Of a DNA stretch of 64,000 nt, positions 9,105 through 19,655 are shown piece by piece. The notes beneath the pieces are model-generated. The model made no database searches. It was not told the DNA's origin and was given only the letters and a program-made list of their open reading frames with translations. Each line of letters begins with the position of its first letter. The first letter of the stretch is position 1. Made by a program: the position numbers and the translations under genes. The stretch lies in NCBI RefSeq assembly GCF_018129995.1, contig NZ_JAFCKS010000007.1, forward strand, positions 240,459-304,458. Reading direction: 5' to 3'. Source of the DNA: Bradyrhizobium sp. SZCCT0153 (GTDB lineage: Bacteria; Pseudomonadota; Alphaproteobacteria; Rhizobiales; Xanthobacteraceae).

Positions 9105-9911
9105 ATGGGATTCGCGCTCGGTCCTCGCGCACTCTCGGCGGGCTACAAGCTCGCAGCGTTCGACCGGACCGGCTCGACCAATACCGAGGCGATCGCGCAT
9201 GCCAGGGGCGGCGAGCGCGGCCCGATGTGGTTCGTGACATCCGAGCAGACCGCTGGCCGCGGCCGCCGCCAGCGCTCCTGGATCGCGCCGCGTGGTAACC
9301 TTGCGGCCAGCGTCCTCGAGGTTCTGGACATTGCGCCCGCCGTCGCCGCCACGATCGGCTTCGCGGCGGGGCTGGCGGAGGAGGCTGCCCTCGAGAAGGT
9401 CAGCCTCGAGGCCGCTTTGCGCCTTGGCGAGGGCCGTCCCCGCTACGCCCTGAAATGGCCGAACGACGTGCTTGCGGGCGGCAGGAAGCTGGTCGGCATC
9501 GGCCTCGAGGCCGAGGCCATCGGCGATCGCCTGGCCGTTGTCGTCGGCATCGGCACCAACGTCGTCGCAGCACCCGAGGGCACCCCGACGCCCGCAGTGT
9601 CGCTCGCCGCGCTCGGCGTCCAGATCAGCGCGGAAGAGCTGTTTGCGGCGCTATCCGATGCCTGGGTGGAGTTCCGCGGCATCTGGGACAATGGCCGCGG
9701 CTTTGCCGAGATCCGCAAGCTCTGGCTGGAGCGCGCGGCCGGGCTTGGCGCGCGGGTCGCGATCAACACGGGAACGATGACACTGGAAGGCATTTTTGAC
9801 ACGATCGACGATACCGGTTGCCTGATCGTCCGCACCACTGACGGCCGACGCCTGCCGGTGGCGGCCGGCGAGGTGTTCTTCGGCTCGGCCGCCTCCGTGG
9901 GAGCTGCGTGA
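9105..9911 (+). CDS. birA: Biotin--[acetyl-CoA-carboxylase] ligase
   Basis: Activates biotin with ATP and attaches it to the carrier lysine of biotin-dependent carboxylases in the cytoplasm. The 268-residue protein has the biotinyl-AMP binding motif GRGRRQRSW at residues 51-59 and KWPNDVL near 120, then the small C-terminal domain (GIFDTIDDTGCLIVRT). There is no N-terminal helix-turn-helix, so this is the monofunctional class and unlikely to repress biotin genes as E. coli BirA does. It starts one base after nuoN, and its stop overlaps the next start (TGATG). Confidence 0.93.
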   Translation: MGFALGPRALSAGYKLAAFDRTGSTNTEAIAHARGGERGPMWFVTSEQTAGRGRRQRSWIAPRGNLAASVLEVLDIAPAVAATIGFAAGLAEEAALEKVSLEAALRLGEGRPRYALKWPNDVLAGGRKLVGIGLEAEAIGDRLAVVVGIGTNVVAAPEGTPTPAVSLAALGVQISAEELFAALSDAWVEFRGIWDNGRGFAEIRKLWLERAAGLGARVAINTGTMTLEGIFDTIDDTGCLIVRTTDGRRLPVAAGEVFFGSAASVGAA

Positions 9912-11581
9912 TGGCGAAACCTGAAGAACTGGTCTTTGCGCCGCTCGGCGGCGTCGGCGAGATCGGCATGAACCTGTCGATCTACGGCCTCGGCAACCGC
10001 CAGCAGCGGGCCTGGCTGGCGATCGATCTCGGCGTCTCCTTCGGCGACGAGGAGCATCTGCCGGGCATCGACCTGATCATGCCCGACATCAGCTTCCTGG
10101 AGAAGGAGCGCAAGAACCTGATGGGGCTGGTGCTGACCCACGCCCATGAGGACCATTTCGGCGCCATCATCGATCTCTGGCCCAGGCTGAAATGCCCGAT
10201 CTATGCGACCCAGTTCAGCGCGGCGCTGTTCGAGGCCAAATGCGCCGCCGAGCGCAACGCGCCGAAGATCCCGGTGACGGTGGTGCCGTCGGGCGGCCGC
10301 ATCGATGTCGGCCCATTCAACGTCGAGTTCATTCCCGTCGCGCATTCGATCCCGGAGTCGCATGCGCTGGCGATTCACACCGACGTCGGCACGGTGCTGC
10401 ACACCGGCGACTGGAAGATCGATCCGACCCCGATCATCGGCCGCCCGACCGACGAGAAGCGGCTGCGCGAACTGGGTGATCAGGGGCTGCTCGCCTTGAT
10501 CGGCGATTCCACCAACGCCGTGCGCGACGGCCGCTCACCCTCGGAAGCCGAGGTTGCCCGATCCATTACCGAACTCGTCAAGGCCGCCAAGGGCCGCGTC
10601 GCAGTCACGACCTTTGCCTCCAACGTCGCGCGCCTCAAGGCCGTCGCCATCGCTGCGAAGGCCGCCGACCGTGAGGTCGTCGTGGTCGGCCGCGCCATGG
10701 AGCGCGTGGTGCAGGTCGCGCGCGAGACCGGCTATCTCGACGGCGTGCAGAGTTTCCGCTCCCCCGAGGTCTACGGCCATCTGCCGCAGGACAAGGTGCT
10801 GGCGCTCTGCACCGGCAGCCAGGGCGAGCCGCGCGCGGCGCTGGCGCGCATCGCCAATGACGACCATCCCGAGATCACGCTCAACCGCGGCGACAGCGTG
10901 ATCTTCTCCTCGCGCACCATTCCCGGCAACGAGAAGGCGGTCGGCGCAATTATCAATGGCCTGGTTTTACAGGGTGTCGAGGTCATCACCGACCGCGACC
11001 ATCTGGTTCACGTCTCCGGCCATCCCCGCCGCGACGAGCTGCGCGACATGATCGCCTGGACCAGGCCGCAGCTCCTGATCCCCGTCCACGGCGAGGCGCT
11101 GCACCTGAACGAGCACGCCAAGCTCGCGCGCGCCGCCGGCGTGCCGCGCGTGCTGGTCGTCCGCAACGGCGATCTCGTCAAGCTCGGCCCCGGCGATCCC
11201 GGCATCATCGGGGAAGTGCCCTCGGGCCGTCTCTACAAGGACGGCACGATCCTGGAGGATTCCAAGTCCCGTGCCGTGGTCGAGCGCCGCCGCATGGCGT
11301 TTTCGGGCTGTGCCTTCGTCGCCATCGCCATGACCGACCAGGGCGAGCTTGCCGACGATCCCGAGGTCGATCTCGTCGGCATCCCCGAGAAGAACAGGGC
11401 GGGCGAACCCTTCGACGACATCGTCTTCGACGCCGTGGTCTCCACCGTCGAGGGCCTGCCGAAGGCGCGCCGCCGCGATGCGGATGCGCTGGCCGAGTCG
11501 GTGCGGCGCGCCGTCCGTGCCGTGATCAACGAACATTGGGGCAAAAAGCCTCCCTGTCTGGTACACATCCTGACAGTCTGA
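9911..11581 (+). CDS. rnj: Ribonuclease J
   Basis: Metallo-beta-lactamase/beta-CASP ribonuclease with 5'-3' exo and endo activity, involved in mRNA decay and rRNA maturation. The zinc motif THAHEDH is at residues 76-82 (H77, H79, D81, H82). Further metal ligands follow in IPVAHSIPESHALAI and HTGDWKID, and the beta-CASP region includes GSQGEPRAALARIA and PVHGEALHLNEHA. The 556-residue length is normal. I chose the ATG at 9911; a GTG three bases earlier would add one residue. It overlaps birA by one base. Confidence 0.93.
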   Translation: MAKPEELVFAPLGGVGEIGMNLSIYGLGNRQQRAWLAIDLGVSFGDEEHLPGIDLIMPDISFLEKERKNLMGLVLTHAHEDHFGAIIDLWPRLKCPIYATQFSAALFEAKCAAERNAPKIPVTVVPSGGRIDVGPFNVEFIPVAHSIPESHALAIHTDVGTVLHTGDWKIDPTPIIGRPTDEKRLRELGDQGLLALIGDSTNAVRDGRSPSEAEVARSITELVKAAKGRVAVTTFASNVARLKAVAIAAKAADREVVVVGRAMERVVQVARETGYLDGVQSFRSPEVYGHLPQDKVLALCTGSQGEPRAALARIANDDHPEITLNRGDSVIFSSRTIPGNEKAVGAIINGLVLQGVEVITDRDHLVHVSGHPRRDELRDMIAWTRPQLLIPVHGEALHLNEHAKLARAAGVPRVLVVRNGDLVKLGPGDPGIIGEVPSGRLYKDGTILEDSKSRAVVERRRMAFSGCAFVAIAMTDQGELADDPEVDLVGIPEKNRAGEPFDDIVFDAVVSTVEGLPKARRRDADALAESVRRAVRAVINEHWGKKPPCLVHILTV

Positions 11582-11586
11582 TTTGG

Positions 11587-11652
11587 GCACGATCTTTTCG
11601 GAAGACCGCTTCACACTTTGCGCTACCGCGGCCCTTCGGGTCCGGATCATGC
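11587..11652. repeat. Dispersed palindromic repeat, copy 1
   Basis: Lies in the 88-base gap between rnj and mce. It starts with GCACGATCTTTTCGGAAGAC and ends with TCCGGATCATGC, the two outer parts matching the ends of the element at 55320-55364. The centre is longer here and includes CCGCGGCCCTTCGGG. By position it could also form an RNA stem after rnj. From memory, such elements are common in Bradyrhizobium genomes; the sequence itself shows only the two related copies. Confidence 0.6.
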
Positions 11653-11669
11653 CTTAAGGGAGAAGAAAC

Positions 11670-12074
11670 ATGCTGGGCCGGCTCAACCATGTCGCGATCG
11701 CGACCAAGGACGCCGTCAAGGCCGCGAAGATCTATGGCGCCGCCTTCGGGGCGCAGATCTCGGAGGCCGTCGCGCTGCCCGATCATGGCGTCACCACCGT
11801 GTTCGCGACGCTCCCCAACACCAAGATCGAGTTCATCGAGCCGCTCGGCGAGGCCTCGCCGATCGCAAAATTCCTCGAGCGCAATGCCGACGGCGGCATC
11901 CACCACGTCTGCTACGAGGTCGTCGACATCATCGCCTCGCGCGACACGCTGGTGAAGGAGGGCGCGCGGGTGCTCGGCGACGGCGTGCCGAAGATCGGCG
12001 CGCACGGCAAGCCGGTGCTGTTCCTGCACCCGAAGGATTTTTCCGGTGCCCTGGTCGAAATCGAGCAGGCGTAA
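11670..12074 (+). CDS. mce: Methylmalonyl-CoA epimerase
   Basis: Interconverts the R and S forms of methylmalonyl-CoA in propionyl-CoA catabolism, upstream of methylmalonyl-CoA mutase. The 134-residue VOC-fold protein begins MLGRLNHVAIATKD with the first metal-ligand His at residue 7. It then has IEFIEPLG, GGIHHVCYEVVDI and the C-terminal KDFSGALVEIEQ with the last acidic ligand. Start is the ATG after AGGGAGAAGAAAC. The pairing with a DUF1467 gene just downstream is a conserved alphaproteobacterial arrangement. Confidence 0.92.
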   Translation: MLGRLNHVAIATKDAVKAAKIYGAAFGAQISEAVALPDHGVTTVFATLPNTKIEFIEPLGEASPIAKFLERNADGGIHHVCYEVVDIIASRDTLVKEGARVLGDGVPKIGAHGKPVLFLHPKDFSGALVEIEQA

Positions 12075-12083
12075 GGCCGGACC

Positions 12084-12359
12084 ATGGCCATCCAGATCTC
12101 AACCGCAATCGCGATCTACTTCGTCATCTGGTGGATCGCGCTGTTCCTGACGCTGCCCTTCGGCGTGCGCAGCCAGCACGAGGACGGCGTCGGCGCACCC
12201 GGCACCGACCCCGGTGCGCCGATCCTGACGCGGATGAGGAGCAAGCTGATCTGGACCACGATCCTCTCGGCGATCATCTACGGGATCGCCATGGTCGCCT
12301 ATCACGCCGGCTATCTCTCGATCGAACGCCTGTCGAAATTGATGGGCATGCCGTTCTAG
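12084..12359 (+). CDS. DUF1467 family small membrane protein
   Basis: A 91-residue protein with two hydrophobic segments, residues 5-26 and about 53-72, joined by a loop containing PFGVRSQHEDG. This matches the DUF1467 family, whose function is unknown. It starts 9 bases after mce and is probably co-transcribed with it. In many alphaproteobacteria the next gene is proS, but here proS lies about 20 kb further on, so this gene marks the left edge of an accessory block. Confidence 0.85.
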   Translation: MAIQISTAIAIYFVIWWIALFLTLPFGVRSQHEDGVGAPGTDPGAPILTRMRSKLIWTTILSAIIYGIAMVAYHAGYLSIERLSKLMGMPF

Positions 12360-12370
12360 GTTTTCTGCTA

Positions 12371-12402
12371 GGTTTTTTGCCGGGTTTTTGCCGGGTTTTT
12401 CG
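12371..12402 (+). repeat. Short T-rich tandem repeat
   Basis: Three near-identical 11-base units (GGTTTTTTGCC, GGGTTTTTGCC, GGGTTTTTCGG) just after the DUF1467 stop. It may act in transcription termination because of the T-runs, but no stable hairpin precedes them. It may also be a simple slippage-generated repeat. Confidence 0.5.
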
Positions 12403-12431
12403 GTGTTGCGTCGTTGTTTTTGGGGGAACGA

Positions 12432-12779
12432 ATGACTTTTCAGAGGATCGTCGTCGCGCTTCTGTTTCTGATCGTCGTTGGCCTCGGCGCCATCGGCTAT
12501 TTTGAATGGAAGATGGCCGTGCAGGCGCGGACGCTGAAGGCGTTCGTCGAGGGCTACGTCTTCAACGAGGCCGTGATCGCCTGCGAGCAGGCCAAGAGCT
12601 CGACGCCGTTCAAGTGGAACGGGGGCAAGAGCACCTCGGTGATCGGCCTGAACTCGGTCAAGCTGGACAAATACAACGTCAGTGCCAGCTACACGCTGGT
12701 GGCGGACAGCGTCTATTGCGATTACGATCCGATCAAAAGAAAGGCCGAGATCGGCTCGAGCTTCCTGGAGCGGGAGTAA
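12432..12779 (+). CDS. Hypothetical membrane-anchored protein
   Basis: A 115-residue protein I do not recognise. Residues 5-23 are a hydrophobic anchor or uncleaved signal (VVALLFLIVVGLGAIGYF), followed by a hydrophilic domain that probably faces the periplasm and contains two Cys (ACEQAK and VYCDYDP). The ATG at 12432 is preferred because GGGGGAACG precedes it; an upstream TTG at 12414 is less likely. It sits between mce/DUF1467 and mtnK on the same strand with ordinary composition. The Cys pair could form a disulfide, which is inference only. Confidence 0.65.
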   Translation: MTFQRIVVALLFLIVVGLGAIGYFEWKMAVQARTLKAFVEGYVFNEAVIACEQAKSSTPFKWNGGKSTSVIGLNSVKLDKYNVSASYTLVADSVYCDYDPIKRKAEIGSSFLERE

Positions 12780-12811
12780 CGATCCGGCCATGCAAATGGG
12801 ATGGGATCGTC

Positions 12812-14104
12812 ATGGCGCAGGGGCAGGCGGGAGGCTACCGGATCTTGCATGAGGCGGATCTGCGGGATTATCTCGCGGCCGCTCCGGACCTTGGGGCGAT
12901 CCTCGGCGGCGAGCCGGCCGCCTGGCCCATCACCGAAGTCGGCGACGGCAACCTCAACCTCGTCTTCATCGTCAAGGGCGCGCGCGGCGGCGTCGCCCTG
13001 AAGCAGGCGCTGCCTTACGTCCGCCTCGTCGGCGAGAGCTGGCCGCTGCCGCTGTCGCGCGCCCATTACGAATTTCTGGCCTTGTCCCGGCAGGCCGAGC
13101 TCGCACCCGGTCTCGTGCCGGCTTTGCTGCACCACAACGAGACCTTGGCGCTGACGGTGATGGAGCTGCTCGAGCCCCACATCATCATGCGCAAGGGGAT
13201 GGTCGCGGGCACGCAATATCCGCGCTTTGTGGACGACATCACCACCTTCATGGCGCGGACGCTGTTCTTCACCTCCGACCTCGCGCTGTCCGCCGCCGAG
13301 AAGAAGGAAGGCATCGCGGCCTTCGCCGGCAACCATGCGCTCTGCAAGATCACCGAGGATTTGATCTTCACCGATCCCTACCGGATCGCCGAGCAGAACC
13401 GCTGGACCGCGCCGTATCTCGACGGTCTGGCCGCTGAACTGCGCGACGACATGGACCTGCACGTCGCCGTCTCCCGGCTGAAGCTGAAGTTCATGGCGAG
13501 CCCCGAGGCGTTGCTCCATGGCGACCTCCATACCGGCTCGATCATGGTCACGGACAGCCAGACGCGGGTGATCGACCCCGAATTCGCATTCTACGGCCCG
13601 ATGGGATTCGACATCGGCGCGGTGCTGGCCAATCTCCTGATGGCCTATTTCGCCTCCGCCGGCCACGAGCGCTCGCCCGGCGAGCGGCGCGCGTTCGAGG
13701 CTTGGGTGCTCGAAACGGTGGAGCAGGTCTGGAACGAGTTCGCCCGCAAGTTCCTTGACCTCTGGCGCGCAAGCGCGGCGGGGGATGCCTATCCCGCCTC
13801 GCTCTTCGCCGGCGAGAAGGGCGCCGCCCGCCTCGAGGCGGAGCGGCATGCCTACATGCAGCGCCTCTTCGCCGATACGGTCGGCTTCGCCGCCGCAAAA
13901 ACCATCCGCCGCATCTTCGGTCTCGCCCACAATATCGACTTCGAGCTGATCGAGGATCCGAAGAGGCGGGCGATCAGCGAGGCGCGAGCCGTGCGGCTGG
14001 CGAGGGCGATGATGGTGGAGGCGGGGGCATTTCCGGCGATCGCGGACGTCACCGCTGCAGCGCGGAAGCTGCGGGATTGGAAGCCGGAGTTCACGGCCGG
14101 CTAG
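12812..14104 (+). CDS. mtnK: S-methyl-5-thioribose kinase
   Basis: Phosphorylates 5-methylthioribose in the methionine salvage route from methylthioadenosine. The 430-residue product has the phosphotransferase (APH-like) fold: EVGDGNLNLVFIVKG near the nucleotide loop, the catalytic stretch LLHGDLHTGSIMV near residue 235, and VIDPEFAFYGPMGFDIG with the metal-binding Asp. The C-terminal part (AAKTIRRIFGLAHNIDFELI) is also typical. Start is the ATG at 12812. The usual partner mtnA (isomerase) is not in the window, so the pathway must be completed elsewhere. Confidence 0.9.
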   Translation: MAQGQAGGYRILHEADLRDYLAAAPDLGAILGGEPAAWPITEVGDGNLNLVFIVKGARGGVALKQALPYVRLVGESWPLPLSRAHYEFLALSRQAELAPGLVPALLHHNETLALTVMELLEPHIIMRKGMVAGTQYPRFVDDITTFMARTLFFTSDLALSAAEKKEGIAAFAGNHALCKITEDLIFTDPYRIAEQNRWTAPYLDGLAAELRDDMDLHVAVSRLKLKFMASPEALLHGDLHTGSIMVTDSQTRVIDPEFAFYGPMGFDIGAVLANLLMAYFASAGHERSPGERRAFEAWVLETVEQVWNEFARKFLDLWRASAAGDAYPASLFAGEKGAARLEAERHAYMQRLFADTVGFAAAKTIRRIFGLAHNIDFELIEDPKRRAISEARAVRLARAMMVEAGAFPAIADVTAAARKLRDWKPEFTAG

Positions 14105-14235
14105 ACGCGTCCCAACAGATCGGCGGAGCCCGGGCGCCGCGCCAGCATATGTCAACCGCTTCAAGGCGCTTGCATTCGACGTGCCGCGAATGGTCAACTC
14201 TCGGACCGGAGCACGCCTGCATTGTCGGAGGGACC

Positions 14236-15825
14236 ATGATGTTCAGGATAGTGGCGATCGTTGCTGGTTTGGGCCTGGCGCTCGCCGGTGCGGCGGAGGC
14301 CCAGACCCCGCGCAGGGGCGGAACCATCCGTATGACCGCGCCTTATGGTTCGAGCTTCACAAGCCTGGACATCCATACGACCCAGCGCGCCCAGGACGAG
14401 ATCTACGCCAAGGCCTTGCACCGGTCGCTCTACATCTGGAATTCCGCGGAAGGCAAGCCGGTTCTGGAACTCGCCAAGGAGGATGTGGTCTCGGGCGGTG
14501 GCTTCGTTCACACCTTCAAGCTGCGCGACGACGCCTATTTCCACAACGGCCGCAAGATGACGGCCGACGACGTCATCTGGTCCTACAACCGCATCATGGA
14601 TGGCACCAAGGCCTATCCCGGCGCACGTTACGTCCGCATCATCGAGGGCGCGGCCGCGGTCGAGAAGGGCCAGGCCAAGGAGATATCCGGCCTGAGGAAG
14701 ATCGACGACTTCACCCTCGAAATGAAGTTGACCGAAAAAGTCGATCCCGGATTCTACTTCTTCACCGCGCTGACCTCGATCTATCCCGCCGATGAGGGAG
14801 CAAAGGAGACCTTCATCCAGCATCCGATCGGCCTTGGGCCGTTCAAATTCGTCGAGCACGTGCCGGGATCGCGCATCGTCCTGGAGCGGTGGGACCGGTT
14901 CTACAAGCCCGGCAAGCCCTACGCCGACAAGGTCATCGTGTCGGTCATGGGCGAGGCCGCGGCCCGCGATGTCGCCTTCCGCAACAAGGAGATCGACACC
15001 TCGGTGCTGGGACCTGCGCAATATGTCGCTTATCAGAACGACGCCGACCTCAAGGGCACCGTCGTCGAAGTCGCCGAGGTCTTCACCCGCTACATGGGGA
15101 TGAATCCCTCGTTCAAGCCGTTCGCCGACAAGCGCGTCCGGCAGGCGATCAACTACGCGATCGACACCGACCTGATCATCAACAAGCTGGTGAAGGGCAA
15201 GGCCTATCGCGCCACCAGCTGGCTGCCGCTGACCTCGCCCGCCTACGACAAGGCCATGAAGCCCTACGCGTTCGATCCCGCCAAGGCCAGGCAGCTGCTC
15301 GCAGACGCCGGCTACCCTTCAGGCTTCGAGTTCGAGTGGACCACCAGCCAGAACGAGAGCTGGGGCTTGCCGATCGTTTCGGCCGTCATCCCGATGCTGG
15401 ACAAGGTCGGCATCAAGGCGAAGGTCAAGCAGGTCGAAACCGCGGTATTGGCGGAGGTAGTTCGCAGCGGCGACTACCAGGCCTTCATCTATTCCCAGGC
15501 GACCGGCCCGGATCCCCAGGCCGCGCTCAAGTGCTTCCACTCCGCGACGCCACAATCGGCCTGCAACTACATGAACTACAAGAACCCCGAGTTCGACAAG
15601 CTGATCGACGAGGCCGGACAGACCGACGACGCTGCAAAGCGCATCCAGCTGCTGCAGAAGGCCAATGCGCTGCTGTACGAAGAGGCTCCGGTCTGGTTCT
15701 TCAACTACAACAAGGCGGTCATGGCCGTGCAGCCCTGGCTCAAGGGGATCCAGCTGAACGCGACGGAGCTGACCCATCAGAACGTCGAAGACCTCTGGGT
15801 CGACGAGACCTCGCCCGCGAAGTGA
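14236..15825 (+). CDS. ABC transporter substrate-binding protein (peptide/opine type, SBP_bac_5)
   Basis: Periplasmic binding protein of a peptide-class ABC importer. The 529-residue precursor has a signal peptide (FRIVAIVAGLGLALAGAAEA) cleaved near AEAQ. The family core follows: FHNGRKMTADDVIWSYNRIM, GPFKFVEHVPGSRIVLERWD and DKRVRQAINYAIDTDLIINK. The ATG pair at 14236/14239 follows CGGAGGG. It is first of five co-directional genes making a complete importer. The actual ligand cannot be read from sequence. This class takes up peptides, nickel, glutathione or opines. Confidence 0.9.
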   Translation: MMFRIVAIVAGLGLALAGAAEAQTPRRGGTIRMTAPYGSSFTSLDIHTTQRAQDEIYAKALHRSLYIWNSAEGKPVLELAKEDVVSGGGFVHTFKLRDDAYFHNGRKMTADDVIWSYNRIMDGTKAYPGARYVRIIEGAAAVEKGQAKEISGLRKIDDFTLEMKLTEKVDPGFYFFTALTSIYPADEGAKETFIQHPIGLGPFKFVEHVPGSRIVLERWDRFYKPGKPYADKVIVSVMGEAAARDVAFRNKEIDTSVLGPAQYVAYQNDADLKGTVVEVAEVFTRYMGMNPSFKPFADKRVRQAINYAIDTDLIINKLVKGKAYRATSWLPLTSPAYDKAMKPYAFDPAKARQLLADAGYPSGFEFEWTTSQNESWGLPIVSAVIPMLDKVGIKAKVKQVETAVLAEVVRSGDYQAFIYSQATGPDPQAALKCFHSATPQSACNYMNYKNPEFDKLIDEAGQTDDAAKRIQLLQKANALLYEEAPVWFFNYNKAVMAVQPWLKGIQLNATELTHQNVEDLWVDETSPAK

Positions 15826-15885
15826 CATGCGCTGTCGCGCTCCCTCCATCGCGACCAACGACGGAGGGAGAGAGGAAAAGTGCCG

Positions 15886-16809
15886 ATGCTCTCCTTCCTG
15901 TTCCGCCGTCTCGTGCAGACCATTCCGACCGTGCTCGCCGTCGTGCTGCTGGTCTTCGTGCTGTTCAGCGTCGTGCCCGGCAGCATCGTCTCGAGCATGA
16001 GCGACGATGCCGATCCGCAGGTCGAGCTACGCATGAAGAAGCAGCTCGGCCTAGACGATCCCGTTTATGTGCGCTTCGGCGCCTACATCGCCAAGCTCGC
16101 GACCGGTGATTTCGGCACGTCATTCCGGACGCGCGAGCCTGTCACGACCATGATCGCCAAACGGATGTGGCCGACGCTGCAGCTCATCTTCGCCGCCATG
16201 GCGTTTTCCGTCGTGATCGGCGTGCCGCTTGGTTTCATCGCCGCCCTGAAGCCCGGGGGCATCGTCGACACGCTCGCAATGGTCGTGGCGGTATCGGGCC
16301 TTTCGATCGCCAAATTCTGGCTCGGGCTGGTGCTGATGTACTTCTTCGCGTTGAAGCTCGGCTGGCTGCCGAGTTTCGGCTATGGCGACGGGGGATTGAA
16401 ATATCTGATCCTGCCGGCCGTGACGCTCGGCGTCTCGCCGATGGCGTTGTTCGCCCGGACGACACGCGCTGCTGTGCTCGAGATCATGACGGCCGATTTC
16501 GTCCGCACCGCGCGCTCCAAGGGCATGAGCGAGACGCGAGTCGTGAAGTGGCATGTGATGCGCAACGCGCTCGTCATCATTCTCACCACCGTCGGCCTGC
16601 AGTTCGGCGCGCTGATGGGGCAGGCGGTCGTGGTCGAGAAGTTGTACTCCTGGCCGGGCATCGGCTCGCTGCTCGTCGACAGTGTCCTGCAGCGCGACAT
16701 TCCGGCGGTCCAGGGCTCCATTCTCGTCGTGGTGCTGGCCTTTCTGGCGATCAATCTGCTGATCGACGTGCTCTACGGCGTGATCGATCCCAGGATCAGA
16801 TACGCATGA
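15886..16809 (+). CDS. ABC transporter permease, DppB-like
   Basis: First inner-membrane permease of the importer, 307 residues. It starts with the family pattern MLSFLFRRLVQTIPTVLAVV and carries the cytoplasmic EAA loop (DFVRTARSKGMSETRVVKWH). A GTG at 15880 is an alternative, but the ATG at 15886 is better spaced from GGAGGGAGAGAGG. Its stop overlaps the start of the next permease (ATGA), showing translational coupling. Confidence 0.9.
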   Translation: MLSFLFRRLVQTIPTVLAVVLLVFVLFSVVPGSIVSSMSDDADPQVELRMKKQLGLDDPVYVRFGAYIAKLATGDFGTSFRTREPVTTMIAKRMWPTLQLIFAAMAFSVVIGVPLGFIAALKPGGIVDTLAMVVAVSGLSIAKFWLGLVLMYFFALKLGWLPSFGYGDGGLKYLILPAVTLGVSPMALFARTTRAAVLEIMTADFVRTARSKGMSETRVVKWHVMRNALVIILTTVGLQFGALMGQAVVVEKLYSWPGIGSLLVDSVLQRDIPAVQGSILVVVLAFLAINLLIDVLYGVIDPRIRYA

Positions 16810-17623
16810 AGCTCCGCGCCAATCTCATCATCGGTGGCGCGCTGTTCGCGCTTGCGATCCTGGTCGGCCTGCTCGCGCCCTGGCTGGCGCATACCGACCC
16901 TGTCCTCGACGCCAATCTCATGAACGCGGAGGAGCCGCCAAGCTGGACTTGGTGGTTCGGCACCGACGACCAGGGCCGCGACATCTATTCTCGCGTCGTC
17001 TACGGTGCGCGCGTCTCGCTGACGGTCGGCATCGTCTCGCAGCTCATCAACAGCGTCATCGGCGTGGCGCTGGGCCTGAGTGCCGGCTATTGGGGCGGCT
17101 GGTGGGACGATGTCGTCAACGGCCTGACCAACGTCATGCTCGCGATCCCCTCGCTGATCTTCGCGCTCGCCATCATGGCGGTGCTGGGCCCCGGCCTGAC
17201 CAGCCTGCTGATCGCGCTCGGCTTGACCAACTGGTCCTTTACTTGCCGCATCGCGCGGGCCTCGGCGCTGTCGCTGCGAAGCCAGGGCTATGTGCAGGCC
17301 GCGACCGTGCTCGGCTATGGCGATCTGCGCATCATGATTACGCAGCTGCTGCCGAACATGCTGGGACCGATCGTCGTCATCGGCACGCTCGGCATGGGCA
17401 GCGCGGTCCTCTCCGAGGCCGCATTGTCGTTCCTTGGCCTCGGCGTCCGTCCGCCGTTTCCGAGCTGGGGCAGCATGCTGTCGGATGCCCGCGACCAGAT
17501 CACGACGGCGCCGTGGCTCTCGGTCTTTCCGGGCCTCGCCATCTTCCTGACGGTGCTTGGTCTCAATCTGCTCGGCGACGGCCTGCGCGACATCCTCGAT
17601 CCCCAATCGCGGAGCCGGCGGAC

Positions 17624-17627
<4 letters not shown>
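16806..17627 (+). CDS. ABC transporter permease, DppC-like
   Basis: Second permease subunit, 273 residues. It has an N-terminal membrane segment (LIIGGALFALAILVGLLAPW), the conserved WWFGTDDQGRDIYSRVVYGA, an EAA-type loop (YVQAATVLGYGDLRIMITQL) and the usual ending LNLLGDGLRDILDPQ. Start and stop each overlap neighbouring genes by four or fewer bases (ATGA at both ends), so the cluster is one operon. Confidence 0.9.
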
Positions 17628-18596
<969 letters not shown>

Positions 18597-18604
<8 letters not shown>

Positions 18605-19655
18605 ACCGCACGACGGTCTGGGTGTGGCGGGGCAGGCCGACGATGTCATTCTCAGCGTCGAGGATCTTGCGGTTCATTTTCCGCTGGGCGGCGGCTTGCT
18701 CGGCCGCAGCCGGCGCCTGTTGCGCGCCGTCGACGGTGTCGATCTCAGGCTGAAGCGCGGCGAATGCCTCGGCCTCGTCGGCGAATCCGGCTCCGGCAAG
18801 TCGACGGTCGCATTGTCGATCCTCGGCCTCTTGACGCCGACGCGCGGCCGCATCGTTCTGGACGGGCAGGTTGTGACGAACCGGCAATCCGGCGATCGCA
18901 AGGCGCTGGCCCGCACCGTGCAAATGGTGTTTCAGGATCCCTACGCCTCGCTCAATCCGCGCCAGACCGTGCGCCGCACGCTCGAGGATCCCCTGCGTGT
19001 GCACGGCGTGACCGCCGCAAGCGAGATCGAGGACCGCGTTGCGACGATGCTTCGGCATGTCGGCCTGCGGCCCGAACAGTCTGGCCGCTACCCGCACGAA
19101 TTCTCCGGCGGCCAGCGCCAGCGTATCGGCATTGCGCGCGCCCTGATCCTCAATCCCAGGATCGTCATCTGCGACGAGCCCGTGTCGGCGCTCGACGTCT
19201 CGATCCGCGCCCAGATCATCAATCTGCTGCTGGAATTGAAGGACACCCTCGGTCTTTCCTACATCATGATCAGCCACGACCTCGGTGTCGTCGAGCACAT
19301 GAGCGACAAGGTCGCCGTGATGTATCTCGGCCGGATCGTGGAGAACGGCGGCTGGCGCGAGATCTTCGAGCGGCCTGCGCACCCCTACACGCAAGCCCTG
19401 ATCGCCGCCATTCCCGATCCGCTGCACCATGCGCCGCTGGCGACGACAGGAGGCGACCTTCCCAATCCGCTCAATCCGCCGAACGGATGCGCGTTCAGTC
19501 CACGTTGCCGCCACGCGGAGGATGTGTGCCGTCACGAGCCGGGGCCGATGCTGGAAACGCGCCCCGATGGGCACGCGGTGGGGTGTTGGCGGAGTGAGGA
19601 GATTGCGGGGCAGGCGGCGTTGGCATCGTCTGACGGCCGCCTCAACTTCCCATGA
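18597..19655 (+). CDS. ABC transporter ATP-binding protein, DppF-like
   Basis: Second ATPase of the importer, 352 residues. Walker A is GESGSGKS, the Q-loop VFQDPYASLNPRQTV, the signature FSGGQRQRIGIARALI and Walker B IVICDEPVSALDVS. The C-terminus has CAFSPRCRHAEDVC, again the Cys-rich oligopeptide-transporter tail. The ATG at 18597 overlaps the previous gene, and other starts in frame lie a few codons upstream. The 3' end overlaps the convergent LysR gene by 14 bases. Confidence 0.91.
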